Counted from the stretch's first letter, positions 1 through 6,743 are shown. The stretch is DNA of 7,011 nt from Treponema sp. (GCA_031259345.1 JAIRLQ010000365.1:1-7011), one strand, 5' to 3'. Numbers and translations are program-made. Notes: generated from the sequence alone by a model not told the origin.

Positions 1-63
1 AGACACTATTTCATGATATTCATAGGTGAAAAAAAGTAAATGCTGCCGCCCTGGCCGGACGGG

Positions 64-91
64 TTGCCGAACATGTCTAATTAATTATAAT
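64..91 (+). promoter_or_regulatory. Putative sigma70 promoter of the HAD-IIA gene, leaderless geometry
   Basis: TTGCCG at 64-69, a 16-bp spacer and a perfect TATAAT at 86-91 form a good sigma70-type match. The -10 box ends only 8 nt before the ATG at 100, so transcription would start at or within about 3 nt of the start codon. No Shine-Dalgarno sequence is present. The -10 lies in ATTATAAT (84-91), which is its own reverse complement and so offers a TATAAT to the opposite strand too. The promoter call is inferred from motifs only. Confidence 0.55.
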
Positions 92-99
92 TATGTACT

Positions 100-900
100 A
101 TGAAAGACTTAACCTTTATAAGACAAAAGAAGGCCTTTATTATCGATATGGACGGGGTGATTTACCACGGCAACCAGGTCCTTAAAGGCGCTGTTGATTT
201 TGTAGACTGGCTTGAGAAAAACGGCAAGGCGTATCTTTTTTTAACGAATTCCAGCGAGCGAAGCCCCCTTGAGCTTTCGCAAAAGCTTGACCGCCTGGGG
301 ATTATGGTAGAGCCGGAGCACTTTTACACCAGCGCCCTTGCCACGGCGGCGTTTCTCGCGTCCCAGCGGCCCGGCGGCTCGGTGTTTGTAATCGGCGAGC
401 CCGGGCTTATTCAGGCTTTGTACGATGCCGGTTTTACCATGAACAACGTAAATCCCGACTATGTGGTTGTGGGCGAGGGCCGGGGTTACAGTCTTGAGGC
501 CCTTGAGCGGGCGGTGCGGCTGGTATTAAACGGCGCCCGCCTTATCGGCACCAACCCCGATATAAACGGCCCTTCCGAAGGGGGGCTGGTTCCTGCCTGC
601 GGTTCCCTGGTGGCGCCTATAGAAATGTCGACGGGCAAAAAGGCGTACTTTGTGGGCAAGCCGAACCCCCTTATCATGCGCCACGGGCTGCGGCAGCTTA
701 ACGCCCGCCGCGAGGACACTGCCATTATAGGAGACCGTATGGATACGGACATAGTCGCCGGGGTAGAGTCGGAAATCGAAACGGTTTTGGTTCTTTCGGG
801 CGTTACCGCCCTGGCCGAAATTGACCTGTATCCTTACCGGCCAAAGCACATTCTGGAAGGGGTGTTCGAGATACCGATGCCCTTCGCAGGCGATCGTTGA
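100..900 (+). CDS. HAD-IIA family sugar-phosphate/nucleotide phosphatase (NagD/AraL-like)
   Basis: A cytoplasmic Mg-dependent phosphatase of 266 residues, a normal length for the HAD-IIA subfamily. Motif I is IIDMDGVIYHG, with the nucleophile D16 and acid/base D18. Motif II is LTNSS with T49-N50-S51. The C2-type cap lies roughly between residues 55 and 185 and contains the typical GTNPD at 150-154. Motif III is VGKP with K187, and motif IV is IIGDRMDTDI with D212, D216 and D218. The family removes phosphate from small sugar phosphates, nucleotides or 2-phosphoglycolate; the substrate cannot be told from sequence. The ATG at 100 is chosen because motif I follows at the usual distance and a -10 box lies just upstream; no Shine-Dalgarno sequence is seen. 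The last 98 bp overlap the convergent sua5 gene. Family call is firm, substrate unknown. Confidence 0.93.
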   Translation: MKDLTFIRQKKAFIIDMDGVIYHGNQVLKGAVDFVDWLEKNGKAYLFLTNSSERSPLELSQKLDRLGIMVEPEHFYTSALATAAFLASQRPGGSVFVIGEPGLIQALYDAGFTMNNVNPDYVVVGEGRGYSLEALERAVRLVLNGARLIGTNPDINGPSEGGLVPACGSLVAPIEMSTGKKAYFVGKPNPLIMRHGLRQLNARREDTAIIGDRMDTDIVAGVESEIETVLVLSGVTALAEIDLYPYRPKHILEGVFEIPMPFAGDR

Positions 901-1873
901 TTGCTTCGCCAAGCCCGTCCTGCGGCGTTTCTTCGGCGTGAATAAGGCGCAGGCCCAGGCTGTCAAGCTGGTGAAGCATTTCAAAAAGATTGGCCGCCGC
1001 TTCTACGGTATCGCCTGACGCGGAAAGGATGCGGGTGTTTTCGCTTAGGGGCGTTTTGCCCGCGGGTGTTTTAAAATAAAGCTTTCCTTCGTCTTTTTTT
1101 TCGGGTATGTCCCGAAGTTTCCCGGCGGGGTGCAAAACCAGGGTTGTAAGGGGCGCATAGTGGCTTTTTAACATTCCCGGGGAGGGCTGCCCGCCGGCGG
1201 CCGCGGCGGCTGGGCCGGACGGGACGGGGCCTGTCCCCACCGTTCCGATGACGGCTTCAATCTCTTCCCTGGGGCAGCCGCCGGGGCGCAGGATGGTTGG
1301 CAGGGGCGCGCAAAGATCCAGCACGGTTGACTCAACGCCGAGGTTTGTCCTGCCGCCGTCAATAATATAATCGACTTTGTCCCCCAGCTGTTCCCGGACG
1401 TGCTCGGCTTTTGTCGGGGAAAGGCAGCCAAAAAGATTGGCGCTGGGGGCTGCTGCCGCGCCTTGAAAAAGGCGGATAAGGTTTTGCGCAACCGGGTGGC
1501 TTGGAAAGCGCACGGCCGCTGTGGAAAGCCCGGCCGTTGCAAGGCCGGGTACTTCCGGCCGTTTGGGCAGGATAAAAGTAAGAGGTCCCGGCCATAGTTT
1601 TTCCGCAAGCAGGTCCAGTTTTTTCCGGGCGTTGTTGTCCAACGCTTCCCACAGGACAATTTTGTCCAAAGTTGATAAATCGGCAATGTGAATAATCAGC
1701 GGATCAAAGCGGGGGCGTTTTTTCGCGTCGAAGATCCGCGCCAGGGCGCTGCCCGAAAAGGCGTCGCCTCCAAGTCCGTACACGGTTTCCGTGGGAAAGG
1801 CTACAAGGGCGCCCCCGGCAAGGGCGGCGGCGGCAAGGGCAATATCGCTTTTGGACGTGGTGAGCATCTTCAT
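803..1873 (-). CDS. sua5: Sua5/YciO/YrdC-type threonylcarbamoyl-AMP synthase, two-domain Sua5 form
   Basis: This enzyme makes threonylcarbamoyl-AMP from threonine, bicarbonate and ATP, the first step of t6A formation at position 37 of ANN-decoding tRNAs. The YrdC domain covers about residues 8-205: PTETVYGLG at 27-35, KKRPRFDPL at 51-59, WPGPLT at 94-99, PSAN at 143-146, GVESTV at 179-184 and RPG at 197-199. A linker rich in Ala, Gly and Pro (about 210-232) leads to the Sua5 domain, which starts with SPGMLKSHYAP (231-241) and ends with the conserved GLGEAINDRLRRA (320-332). The 24 residues after that look non-conserved and lie in the overlap with the HAD-IIA gene. A second in-frame ATG at 1867 is an equally possible start. 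A weak AGACAGG about 11 nt upstream may be the ribosome site. It follows corA by 16 bp, suggesting cotranscription. Confidence 0.94.
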   Translation of the reverse strand: MKMLTTSKSDIALAAAALAGGALVAFPTETVYGLGGDAFSGSALARIFDAKKRPRFDPLIIHIADLSTLDKIVLWEALDNNARKKLDLLAEKLWPGPLTFILPKRPEVPGLATAGLSTAAVRFPSHPVAQNLIRLFQGAAAAPSANLFGCLSPTKAEHVREQLGDKVDYIIDGGRTNLGVESTVLDLCAPLPTILRPGGCPREEIEAVIGTVGTGPVPSGPAAAAAGGQPSPGMLKSHYAPLTTLVLHPAGKLRDIPEKKDEGKLYFKTPAGKTPLSENTRILSASGDTVEAAANLFEMLHQLDSLGLRLIHAEETPQDGLGEAINDRLRRASVSRTPLPECALAGKDTGQFRPGR

Positions 1874-1889
1874 GTTATCTAATGCCTGT

Positions 1890-2879
1890 CTAAAGCCAAT
1901 GGCGGCGTTTAAAGAAAATTAACATTCCCATGACAATAAGCGCCATTGCCGCCCAGGTTATGGGGTACGCGTAGCGGTATTCAAGTTCCGGCATGTAACG
2001 GAAATTCATCCCGTAAACGCCGACGATAAACGTAAGGGGGATAAAGATGGTCGAAATTATGGTAAGCACTTTTATAACGCTGTTCATGCGGTATGAATTC
2101 ATGGAAAAGCGTATTTCCATTATTCCCGCAATATGTTCCCGGAAGTTCTCGATGGTTTCTGCCGCCTGCATCACCGCGTCGTATATGTCTTTAAGGAATG
2201 GGTCCATGTCGTCGGGGAGCAGTTTTGAGTCCATGTGGATAAGGAGCGAAAGGCCTTCCCTTACGGGCCAGACAATCCGCCTGATTTTTAGCACTCCCTG
2301 TTTCATGCGTCTAAGATCCTGGATAAAGCTTTCTTCTTTAATTTTTTCTTCCATGGCAATGTCTTCAAAATCTTCAATGCCCGTGCCCAGGCTGTCAAGC
2401 ACCAGAAAATAGTCGTCCACTATGGCGTCCATGATCACATAGCTAAGATAGCCGGCCCCCATCCTGCGGATGCGTCCGGCATTGTTAAGGATACGTTTGC
2501 GGATGCCGTCAAAGGAATCGCCGGGTATTTCCTGAAACGTCAATACTGTGTCCGTCATAAGGATAAGGCTTATCTGTTCAAAGACGTCCGCTTCGCCGGC
2601 GGTAAGGCGCTGGCGGCTTACCGCTTTAAAGGTAATAAAAATATAGTCGTCAAATTCTTCGGCCTTTGGGCGCTGCCCGGTGTCCATAATGTCTTCTATG
2701 GTTAAGGGGTGTATGCCGTAGGCTTCCGCAAGTTTTAAAATGCTTTCCCTGTCGTTAAGGCCTTCGGTGTTGATCCAGGTAATGCCGGCGGAATTTCTGT
2801 AATCCAACAGTTCTTCGACGGTTTTGGCGGTTTTGTGCCATGCGCCAACCGGGTCGTAACCGATGATTGAAAGCTGCAT
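1890..2879 (-). CDS. corA: CorA family magnesium/cobalt transporter
   Basis: An inner-membrane divalent cation channel that works as a homopentamer. The protein has 329 residues, a typical CorA length. The N-terminal cytoplasmic alpha/beta domain includes HPLTIEDI at 57-64, followed by a long helical region (about 120-265) that forms the funnel. The first membrane helix, about 268-288, ends in the selectivity signature YGMNF at 289-293, followed by the periplasmic loop MPEL at 296-299. The second helix is about 305-324, and the tail is basic, KRRHWL. The start at 2879 gives the expected N-terminus. No Shine-Dalgarno sequence precedes it, but -10-like hexamers lie 5-8 nt upstream. It probably heads a leftward operon with sua5. 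Expression and Mg versus Co preference cannot be read from sequence. Confidence 0.95.
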   Translation of the reverse strand: MQLSIIGYDPVGAWHKTAKTVEELLDYRNSAGITWINTEGLNDRESILKLAEAYGIHPLTIEDIMDTGQRPKAEEFDDYIFITFKAVSRQRLTAGEADVFEQISLILMTDTVLTFQEIPGDSFDGIRKRILNNAGRIRRMGAGYLSYVIMDAIVDDYFLVLDSLGTGIEDFEDIAMEEKIKEESFIQDLRRMKQGVLKIRRIVWPVREGLSLLIHMDSKLLPDDMDPFLKDIYDAVMQAAETIENFREHIAGIMEIRFSMNSYRMNSVIKVLTIISTIFIPLTFIVGVYGMNFRYMPELEYRYAYPITWAAMALIVMGMLIFFKRRHWL

Positions 2880-2884
2880 GCTTT

Positions 2885-2914
2885 ACAATACTATGTGCCG
2901 CCAAAAAGGGGCAA
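2885..2914 (-). promoter_or_regulatory. Putative corA promoter, leaderless geometry
   Basis: Read leftward, TTGCCC (2914-2909) is followed after 18 nt by TATTGT (2890-2885), which ends 5 nt before the corA ATG. An overlapping TAGTAT (2893-2888) ends 8 nt before the ATG, matching the spacing seen before the HAD-IIA gene. Either would start the transcript at or next to the start codon. Inferred from motifs only. Confidence 0.35.
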
Positions 2915-2940
2915 GGGGTGCAAAACCGGGGCTTTTCTGA

Positions 2941-2946
2941 TATATT
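2941..2946 (+). promoter_or_regulatory. Possible -10 element of the pyrimidine 5'-nucleotidase gene
   Basis: TATATT ends 11 nt before the ATG at 2958 in a T-rich stretch, and no Shine-Dalgarno sequence is present. No convincing -35 box is seen at the expected distance, so this is a weak call that rests mainly on the same geometry seen at other gene starts here. Confidence 0.25.
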
Positions 2947-2957
2947 TTTTTACATAC

Positions 2958-3581
2958 ATGACAGATATACTATTTGATCTTGACAACACCCTCTACTCGT
3001 CCCGGTTTGGGCTTGAAGACAATGTTACCGTAAGAATTATTGAATTCACGGCCAAATTGCTTAATGTAAGCCATGAAGAGGCCGCCGCGGCCCGGCTTGC
3101 CCGCATAAAAAAGTACGGCACTACTATGGAATGGCTAAGGACCGAAAAAGGCTTTACGGATGGCGATGCCTATTACCGTTATATCCACCCCGAAAACGAA
3201 GCTGCCGCGTTAAAGCGCGACCCTGAATTAAAGGCTTTTCTCCAAAGCCTTGACTGCCGTCTTTCTGTCCTGTCAAATTCCCCCAGGGAGCATGTGGACA
3301 GAATCCTTTCTCATCTTGGGCTTTTGGGTGTCTTTTCCGAAATCTTTGATTTAAAGCGGCTTAACTATATAAGCAAGCCCCGCCGGGAAGCCTTTGATTT
3401 TACGCTGGCCGCCCTGGGGGCAAAAGCGGAAGAAACCCTTTTTATAGATGATATTCCCCGCAACGTTGAGGCATTTATAAAACTTGGAGGCAGGGGTATC
3501 CTTATTGATGAATTTAATTCACATCCGGATTATAAAAATGACAAAATTAAAAGCCTCAGGGAATTAAGGCGCTTTCTTTAA
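2958..3581 (+). CDS. SDT1-like pyrimidine 5'-nucleotidase (HAD superfamily, subclass IA)
   Basis: A 207-residue soluble HAD phosphatase. Motif I is ILFDLDNTLY with D7 and D9, motif II is VLSNS with S106, motif III is SKPRREAF with K140, and motif IV is FIDDIPRNV with D164 and D165. A mostly helical cap sits between about residues 15 and 90. The DLDNTLY-type motif I, the short cap and the KPxxxAF and IDDxxxN motifs fit the SDT1/PHM8-like pyrimidine 5'-nucleotidases, which dephosphorylate UMP or CMP. Substrate remains an inference. An in-frame GTG at 2895 would add 21 residues, but motif I would then be unusually far from the start, so the ATG at 2958 is preferred. It is divergent from corA, and its last 18 bp overlap the convergent lipoprotein gene. 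Confidence 0.88.
   Translation: MTDILFDLDNTLYSSRFGLEDNVTVRIIEFTAKLLNVSHEEAAAARLARIKKYGTTMEWLRTEKGFTDGDAYYRYIHPENEAAALKRDPELKAFLQSLDCRLSVLSNSPREHVDRILSHLGLLGVFSEIFDLKRLNYISKPRREAFDFTLAALGAKAEETLFIDDIPRNVEAFIKLGGRGILIDEFNSHPDYKNDKIKSLRELRRFL
3542..3570 (-). terminator. Weak intrinsic terminator at the end of the leftward operon
   Basis: Read leftward, GCCTTA (3570-3565) can pair with TGAGGC (3558-3553), six pairs including one G-U, around a 6-nt loop. It is followed directly by TTTTAATTTTG. The lipoprotein stop codon lies in the stem and loop. On the other strand a GCCT/AGGC core also precedes a T-rich run, so the convergent nucleotidase gene might use the same hairpin. The stem is short, so confidence is modest. 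Confidence 0.35.
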
Positions 3582-4283
3582 TAACGGGTATGTAGTGGGC
3601 GAGGGTGTTGCTCTTTTAACCGGCGGCCCTATGGTAAAGTAAATTTCTTTGTACGCCATAAGGTAATTATTGTCGCCGGGATAATAAACCAGTACATAAT
3701 ATTCGCCCTGTTCAATTGGCGCCCGCTCAACCCGTCTAAGGCCCCTAAAAGCGGCGGCGCTTTCTTCGTTGTCAGCTTCGCTTTCCCGCGCAAGCGCTTT
3801 TACCGCCGCCTGCCTTACTTCGGGGGTTGGATAATAAGAAAACGAAAGGGGCAGTTCAGGATCACAGCGGGCGCTGACCCGTTTTGGATCGCCATTGTAG
3901 GCGGCGCTTTGTTTTTCTTCCGCAATGATCTTTGGCAGGGCACGGGTAATGTGATACTCTACCAAAGCGTCTTTCCTCCCCGGAAAGCTTGCCCTTACAT
4001 AATAAACCCCGGCGTCGGTTGGGGGTATTTCTGTCCCGCCTTCGCTAAACCACCTGGCCGCCTCGGAAGCGTAATAAGTTACAACAGCACCGCCTTCCAC
4101 GGGCCCCTCTGTTTTTATGGGCTGGCTTTTGCCGTTATAAATTGTTGTTTGATACGCCAAAACAAAAATTTCCGTTTCCTCTTTGGCTGTTGTTTCATCC
4201 CATGACGGAGTTCCGGAACAGGAAAGCGTTACGCAGAAAAAAAGAAAAAGAAACGTCCGCCTTTGAACAAAGCCTTTATTCAT
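3564..4283 (-). CDS. Putative lipoprotein with two MBG-like (bacterial Ig-like) repeats
   Basis: A 239-residue predicted lipoprotein. The N-terminus has basic residues (K3, R8, R9), a hydrophobic stretch at 10-20 and a likely lipidation cysteine C22 in VTLSC. The Thr at -3 departs from the standard lipobox but fits the looser spirochaete pattern. Two repeats follow. Each has a YNG motif (IYNGKSQPI at 48-56, AYNGDPKRV at 128-136), a TYY or SYY, and a matching GxYYVxxxxPG (92-102 and 193-203). The second repeat carries an Ala/Glu-rich insertion around 155-185, and the tail is rich in Pro. These are features of MBG-type beta-sandwich domains of secreted proteins, so a cell-surface or periplasmic binding role is likely, but the ligand is unknown. 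An earlier in-frame start at 4370 would bury the signal peptide and is rejected. The ATG overlaps the DUF1638 stop (ATGAATAA), implying translational coupling. Confidence 0.82.
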   Translation of the reverse strand: MNKGFVQRRTFLFLFFCVTLSCSGTPSWDETTAKEETEIFVLAYQTTIYNGKSQPIKTEGPVEGGAVVTYYASEAARWFSEGGTEIPPTDAGVYYVRASFPGRKDALVEYHITRALPKIIAEEKQSAAYNGDPKRVSARCDPELPLSFSYYPTPEVRQAAVKALARESEADNEESAAAFRGLRRVERAPIEQGEYYVLVYYPGDNNYLMAYKEIYFTIGPPVKRATPSPTTYPLLKKAP

Positions 4284-5013
4284 AACGGACAATGCCTTCT
4301 CCAAAACTGGGGGCAATGGTTTTCCCCGGGGGAACAACCAGCACTTCTTCCTCGTCAAAATTGCCCTCAAGCATTTTCTTTAAAAGAGACGGACTCCCCC
4401 GCGCTTCCCGGTAATCCCAGGACAGATATTCGGCACATTCTTTTGTATAGGCGCGGTAATATTCCGAATTGCCCAGACATTCCCAATCAATAAAAAACGC
4501 CCGCTTATAGGCTTTAAACCAGCCCTGCTCCATTTCCATAAGATAGTCCGCGTTGTCTTCGCCGTATTTGTCCACATAAGATTTATAAGTCTTTTCATAG
4601 CGTTCTTTGCCGGGCTGAATTGAACGCTCTATCCAGCCGCGGGAATACCAGTAGGTTCCGCCGGTTTCGGAAAACAATTCGCTGTATTTTTCTTTGGAAC
4701 CCAAAAGCAATGTGATGCAGTCATGCGCCCGCGGAACAACCAGGGGAATCTTTTCGCTTTTTAATCCCGAAATGCTGTTGTCGCAAAGGCCGTAGGCAAA
4801 AAGAATATAATCGTAATATTCATTCTCCCTGTGGTTATTAAGAACTTGATGGGCTTTTTCAATTTCTTCGGTTAACATGGCCCGTAGTTTGTCAGGGTTT
4901 TCGTGGAGCCCCTGGGGCAAAAAAACCGCATCCACAAAACAGGGCGAACAACTGCAGAGGTAAGAAATTTCCCTTCGCAACACATCGCAGGCCAGGACTT
5001 TAAGCTTTAGCAT
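4276..5013 (-). CDS. DUF1638 family protein, possible metal-binding protein of unknown function
   Basis: A 245-residue soluble protein that I recognise as DUF1638 from its pattern: ACDVLRRE at 8-15, LPQGLHENPDKL at 32-43, ILFAYGLCDNS at 70-80, VPRAHDCITLLLGS at 93-106 and GGTYWYSRGW at 118-127. The Cys and His residues in these blocks (C9, H37, C77, H97, C99) could be metal or cofactor ligands; this is inference. DUF1638 genes are often found beside corrinoid-dependent methyltransferase genes in anaerobes, but the biochemical role is not settled, and no such genes are in this window. It follows the amidohydrolase gene by 24 bp and overlaps the lipoprotein gene by 8 bp. There is no Shine-Dalgarno sequence before the ATG, but a perfect TATAAT ends 9 nt upstream, so it may have its own promoter as well as readthrough from upstream. 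Confidence 0.85.
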   Translation of the reverse strand: MLKLKVLACDVLRREISYLCSCSPCFVDAVFLPQGLHENPDKLRAMLTEEIEKAHQVLNNHRENEYYDYILFAYGLCDNSISGLKSEKIPLVVPRAHDCITLLLGSKEKYSELFSETGGTYWYSRGWIERSIQPGKERYEKTYKSYVDKYGEDNADYLMEMEQGWFKAYKRAFFIDWECLGNSEYYRAYTKECAEYLSWDYREARGSPSLLKKMLEGNFDEEEVLVVPPGKTIAPSFGEGIVRYE

Positions 5014-5022
5014 GATAGCTGA

Positions 5023-5028
5023 ATTATA
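5023..5028 (-). promoter_or_regulatory. Possible internal -10 element before the DUF1638 gene
   Basis: A perfect TATAAT read leftward ends 9 nt before the DUF1638 ATG, inside the 24-bp gap after the amidohydrolase stop. The -35 position would fall in the end of the amidohydrolase gene, where only a poor TACTCA is seen. With no Shine-Dalgarno sequence present, this could give a near-leaderless transcript of DUF1638 and the lipoprotein gene. Motif-based only. Confidence 0.35.
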
Positions 5029-5037
5029 ATATACTTT

Positions 5038-5817
5038 TTATAGTTTGAGTATATCCATCGCGTTTTTATAAAGGATAAGATCGTTTTCTTCCGGCTCAAG
5101 GCCAAGTTCAAGAAAATCATCAAGGCATCTTGCGGGGTTCCACATGGGAAAGTCCGAAGCAAAAAGAAAACGAGATGCTCCATAGCCGCGAATAAGTTCC
5201 ACGGCCCGCCTTTTCCCCATGTGGGGTATGGAGCTTGAAATATCAAAATAACAGAACCGGTCTTTTAAAAAATCCAGGGCAATGTCGTACTGGGACCAGC
5301 CGCCAAAATGCGCCCCTACCGCCGTTAGGCGGGGAAAGGCGTCAATAACTTTTGCCAGCCGCGACGGGTGGGAAAAGGAATAGCGGTAGTCCCCGGTATG
5401 GAAAACCACCGGAAGCTTGCCCTCCAGAAGGGCGTATATCTTCATCATACGCTCATCGTCGATGTTGAATTTTTGCATGTCCGGGTGGAATTTGACGCCT
5501 TTAAGGCCCAGGGCTGTCATGCGTTCAATTTCGGCGGCGGGATCCCCGACATCCGGATGAAGGGTGCCAAATCCGGTAAACTCCACGTGCTCTTTGCACA
5601 CCCCCGCGATATAGTCATTAATGGAAGTAACCTGAGCCGGAGAGGCGGCTGCCGAAAACACCACAAAATGATCAATTCCCCCCTCCCTGCCCGAGTTGAG
5701 CAAACCCTGAACAGTCCCGTCCCCTTCCATGGGCAGTTTGTAAAACTCTCCGATATTGACCACCGCCTTTGCGGCAATCTTGTCGGGATAGATGTGGGCA
5801 TGAAAATCAACAATCAT
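5038..5817 (-). CDS. Amidohydrolase family metal-dependent hydrolase (Amidohydro_2 type)
   Basis: A 259-residue TIM-barrel hydrolase or decarboxylase of the amidohydrolase superfamily, probably cytoplasmic. The N-terminal metal motif is IVDFHAHIYP with H6 and H8. Further expected ligands are H140 in VVFHTGD, H170 in VGAHFGG and the catalytic D222 in FASDFP. The block GLKGVKFHPDMQ (104-115), with K109 and H111, is typical of this branch. The substrate is unknown; relatives cleave C-C, C-N or ester bonds, and some are decarboxylases. The ATG at 5817 is supported by a good upstream Shine-Dalgarno sequence and by the HxH motif starting at residue 6. It sits 36 bp after the yitT-like gene and 24 bp before DUF1638 and is probably cotranscribed with both. 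Confidence 0.9.
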   Translation of the reverse strand: MIVDFHAHIYPDKIAAKAVVNIGEFYKLPMEGDGTVQGLLNSGREGGIDHFVVFSAAASPAQVTSINDYIAGVCKEHVEFTGFGTLHPDVGDPAAEIERMTALGLKGVKFHPDMQKFNIDDERMMKIYALLEGKLPVVFHTGDYRYSFSHPSRLAKVIDAFPRLTAVGAHFGGWSQYDIALDFLKDRFCYFDISSSIPHMGKRRAVELIRGYGASRFLFASDFPMWNPARCLDDFLELGLEPEENDLILYKNAMDILKL

Positions 5818-5822
5818 TTTAG

Positions 5823-5831
5823 CCTTACCTC
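5823..5831 (-). promoter_or_regulatory. Shine-Dalgarno site of the amidohydrolase gene
   Basis: Read leftward, GAGGTAAGG lies 5 nt before the ATG at 5817. It stands out because the promoter-proximal genes in this window have no such site, and it supports translation from inside a longer operon mRNA. Confidence 0.6.
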
Positions 5832-5853
5832 GCTGTTGAAGTTTTTGAACAAC

Positions 5854-6732
5854 CTATTCTTTTGGCTGGCGATAAAATCTGCCGTTAATCTGTTCTGTTT
5901 TAATTACATTGACAAAGGCGTCGGGATCGGTTTTTTTTATGGCTCTGATAACCGGCGCGACTTCGTTTGAATATACCACAGAGTAAAGTATCTCCCTTTC
6001 TTTTTTTTCGTAATTTCCAATGGCTTTAACGGATGTTACCGAATGATTGGTAAGGCTTCTGATTAAAAAATAGACTTCGTCGCACTTAGCGGTGATGATG
6101 AGCAGGGTCATTTGCTGATAGCCCCGGTAAAGGACGCCCAAAGCCTTGGTGGTAACAAACTGAAAAATAATTGAGTACAGGGCTTTGTCCAAAGAAAAGA
6201 GGCAGGCCGCCAAAACAAGAATGACGCAGTTGCCGGCAAAGATATAGTTCCATGCGTCACGGTGGTACTTTTCCGAAATGAATATGGCGATAAAGTCGGT
6301 GCCCCCGGAAGTGGCGTCGGCGTAAAGGCAAAGGGCAATGCAGATGCCGTTTAAGAGGCCGCCAAATACGGCGGAAAGAAGGGTGTCTTGAAGCTGCAAA
6401 AAATTGATAAACATGGCGGGCATAAAATCCGTAAGAAGGCCGGAAAGAAAAACCATCAGGATGGAAAGAAGAGTAAAGCGTTTTCCGATAAACTTAAAAC
6501 AGATAATTGCCGGAACAGCGTTAAGGGCATAATAAATAAGGCTGAAGGGCGCCCGGAAAGCGCCGTACCTTTGGCATATTTCCTGGGTTAAAAGGGTAAG
6601 GCCCGTAAAGCCGCCGGGAATGAGGCCGCCGGCTTTGACAAAGGTATTGATGTTAAAGGCCATCAGCGCTGAAGCAAGGCTTATCAGGAAGAGCTGTTTG
6701 GCAATGCGCAAAGGCGCGCTAAGATCTCGCAT
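5854..6732 (-). CDS. YitT family integral membrane protein (DUF161 plus C-terminal DUF2179)
   Basis: A 292-residue inner-membrane protein, the usual length of the YitT family. Hydrophobic segments lie at about 10-30, 38-52, 63-82, 86-108, 117-138 and 163-183. The membrane part carries the family's glycine motifs: GGLIPGGFTGL at 35-45 and ATSGGTDFIA at 140-149. The soluble C-terminal DUF2179 domain is seen from about residue 205, with SVTSVKAIGNYEKKEREIL (231-249) and DPDAFVNV (269-276). The transported substrate, if any, is not known for the family. An in-frame start at 6882 would add 50 residues with no hydrophobic or conserved pattern, so the ATG at 6732 is chosen; TATTAT ends 6 nt upstream of it and no Shine-Dalgarno sequence is present. 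It appears to be the first gene of the four-gene leftward unit. Confidence 0.92.
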   Translation of the reverse strand: MRDLSAPLRIAKQLFLISLASALMAFNINTFVKAGGLIPGGFTGLTLLTQEICQRYGAFRAPFSLIYYALNAVPAIICFKFIGKRFTLLSILMVFLSGLLTDFMPAMFINFLQLQDTLLSAVFGGLLNGICIALCLYADATSGGTDFIAIFISEKYHRDAWNYIFAGNCVILVLAACLFSLDKALYSIIFQFVTTKALGVLYRGYQQMTLLIITAKCDEVYFLIRSLTNHSVTSVKAIGNYEKKEREILYSVVYSNEVAPVIRAIKKTDPDAFVNVIKTEQINGRFYRQPKE

Positions 6733-6734
6733 GC

Positions 6735-6743
6735 TGGTATAAT
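6735..6743 (+). promoter_or_regulatory. Possible rightward extended -10 promoter
   Basis: TGGTATAAT is a full TGn-TATAAT extended -10 on the rightward strand. It overlaps almost exactly the leftward TATTAT of the yitT-like gene, giving a near-symmetric bidirectional element. No good rightward -35 is seen. It would drive a transcript starting near 6750 into the right-edge region. Motif-based only. Confidence 0.3.

Noticed and set aside
526..984. Leftward 152-codon frame over the end of HAD-IIA and sua5
   Set aside because: It is a shadow of two well-supported genes, is arginine-rich and lacks any recognisable motif.
1168..1686. Leftward 172-codon frame inside sua5
   Set aside because: Out-of-frame shadow; the Sua5 frame carries all the conserved motifs across this region.
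2047..2412. Rightward 121-codon frame opposite corA
   Set aside because: Low-complexity Ser/Met/Arg-rich translation, antisense to a complete CorA with intact YGMNF.
3564..4370. Longer start for the lipoprotein at 4370
   Set aside because: It would place 29 residues before the signal peptide and overlap DUF1638 by 95 bp; the coupled ATG at 4283 gives a proper lipoprotein N-terminus.
5818..5853. Terminator between the yitT-like gene and the amidohydrolase
   Set aside because: Only a 4-bp GTTG/CAAC arm pair is present with no T run after it, so readthrough is more likely.
5368..5970. Rightward 200-codon frame opposite the amidohydrolase and yitT-like genes
   Set aside because: Spans two genes and their gap on the other strand, with no domain pattern; both genes on the leftward strand are complete and conserved.
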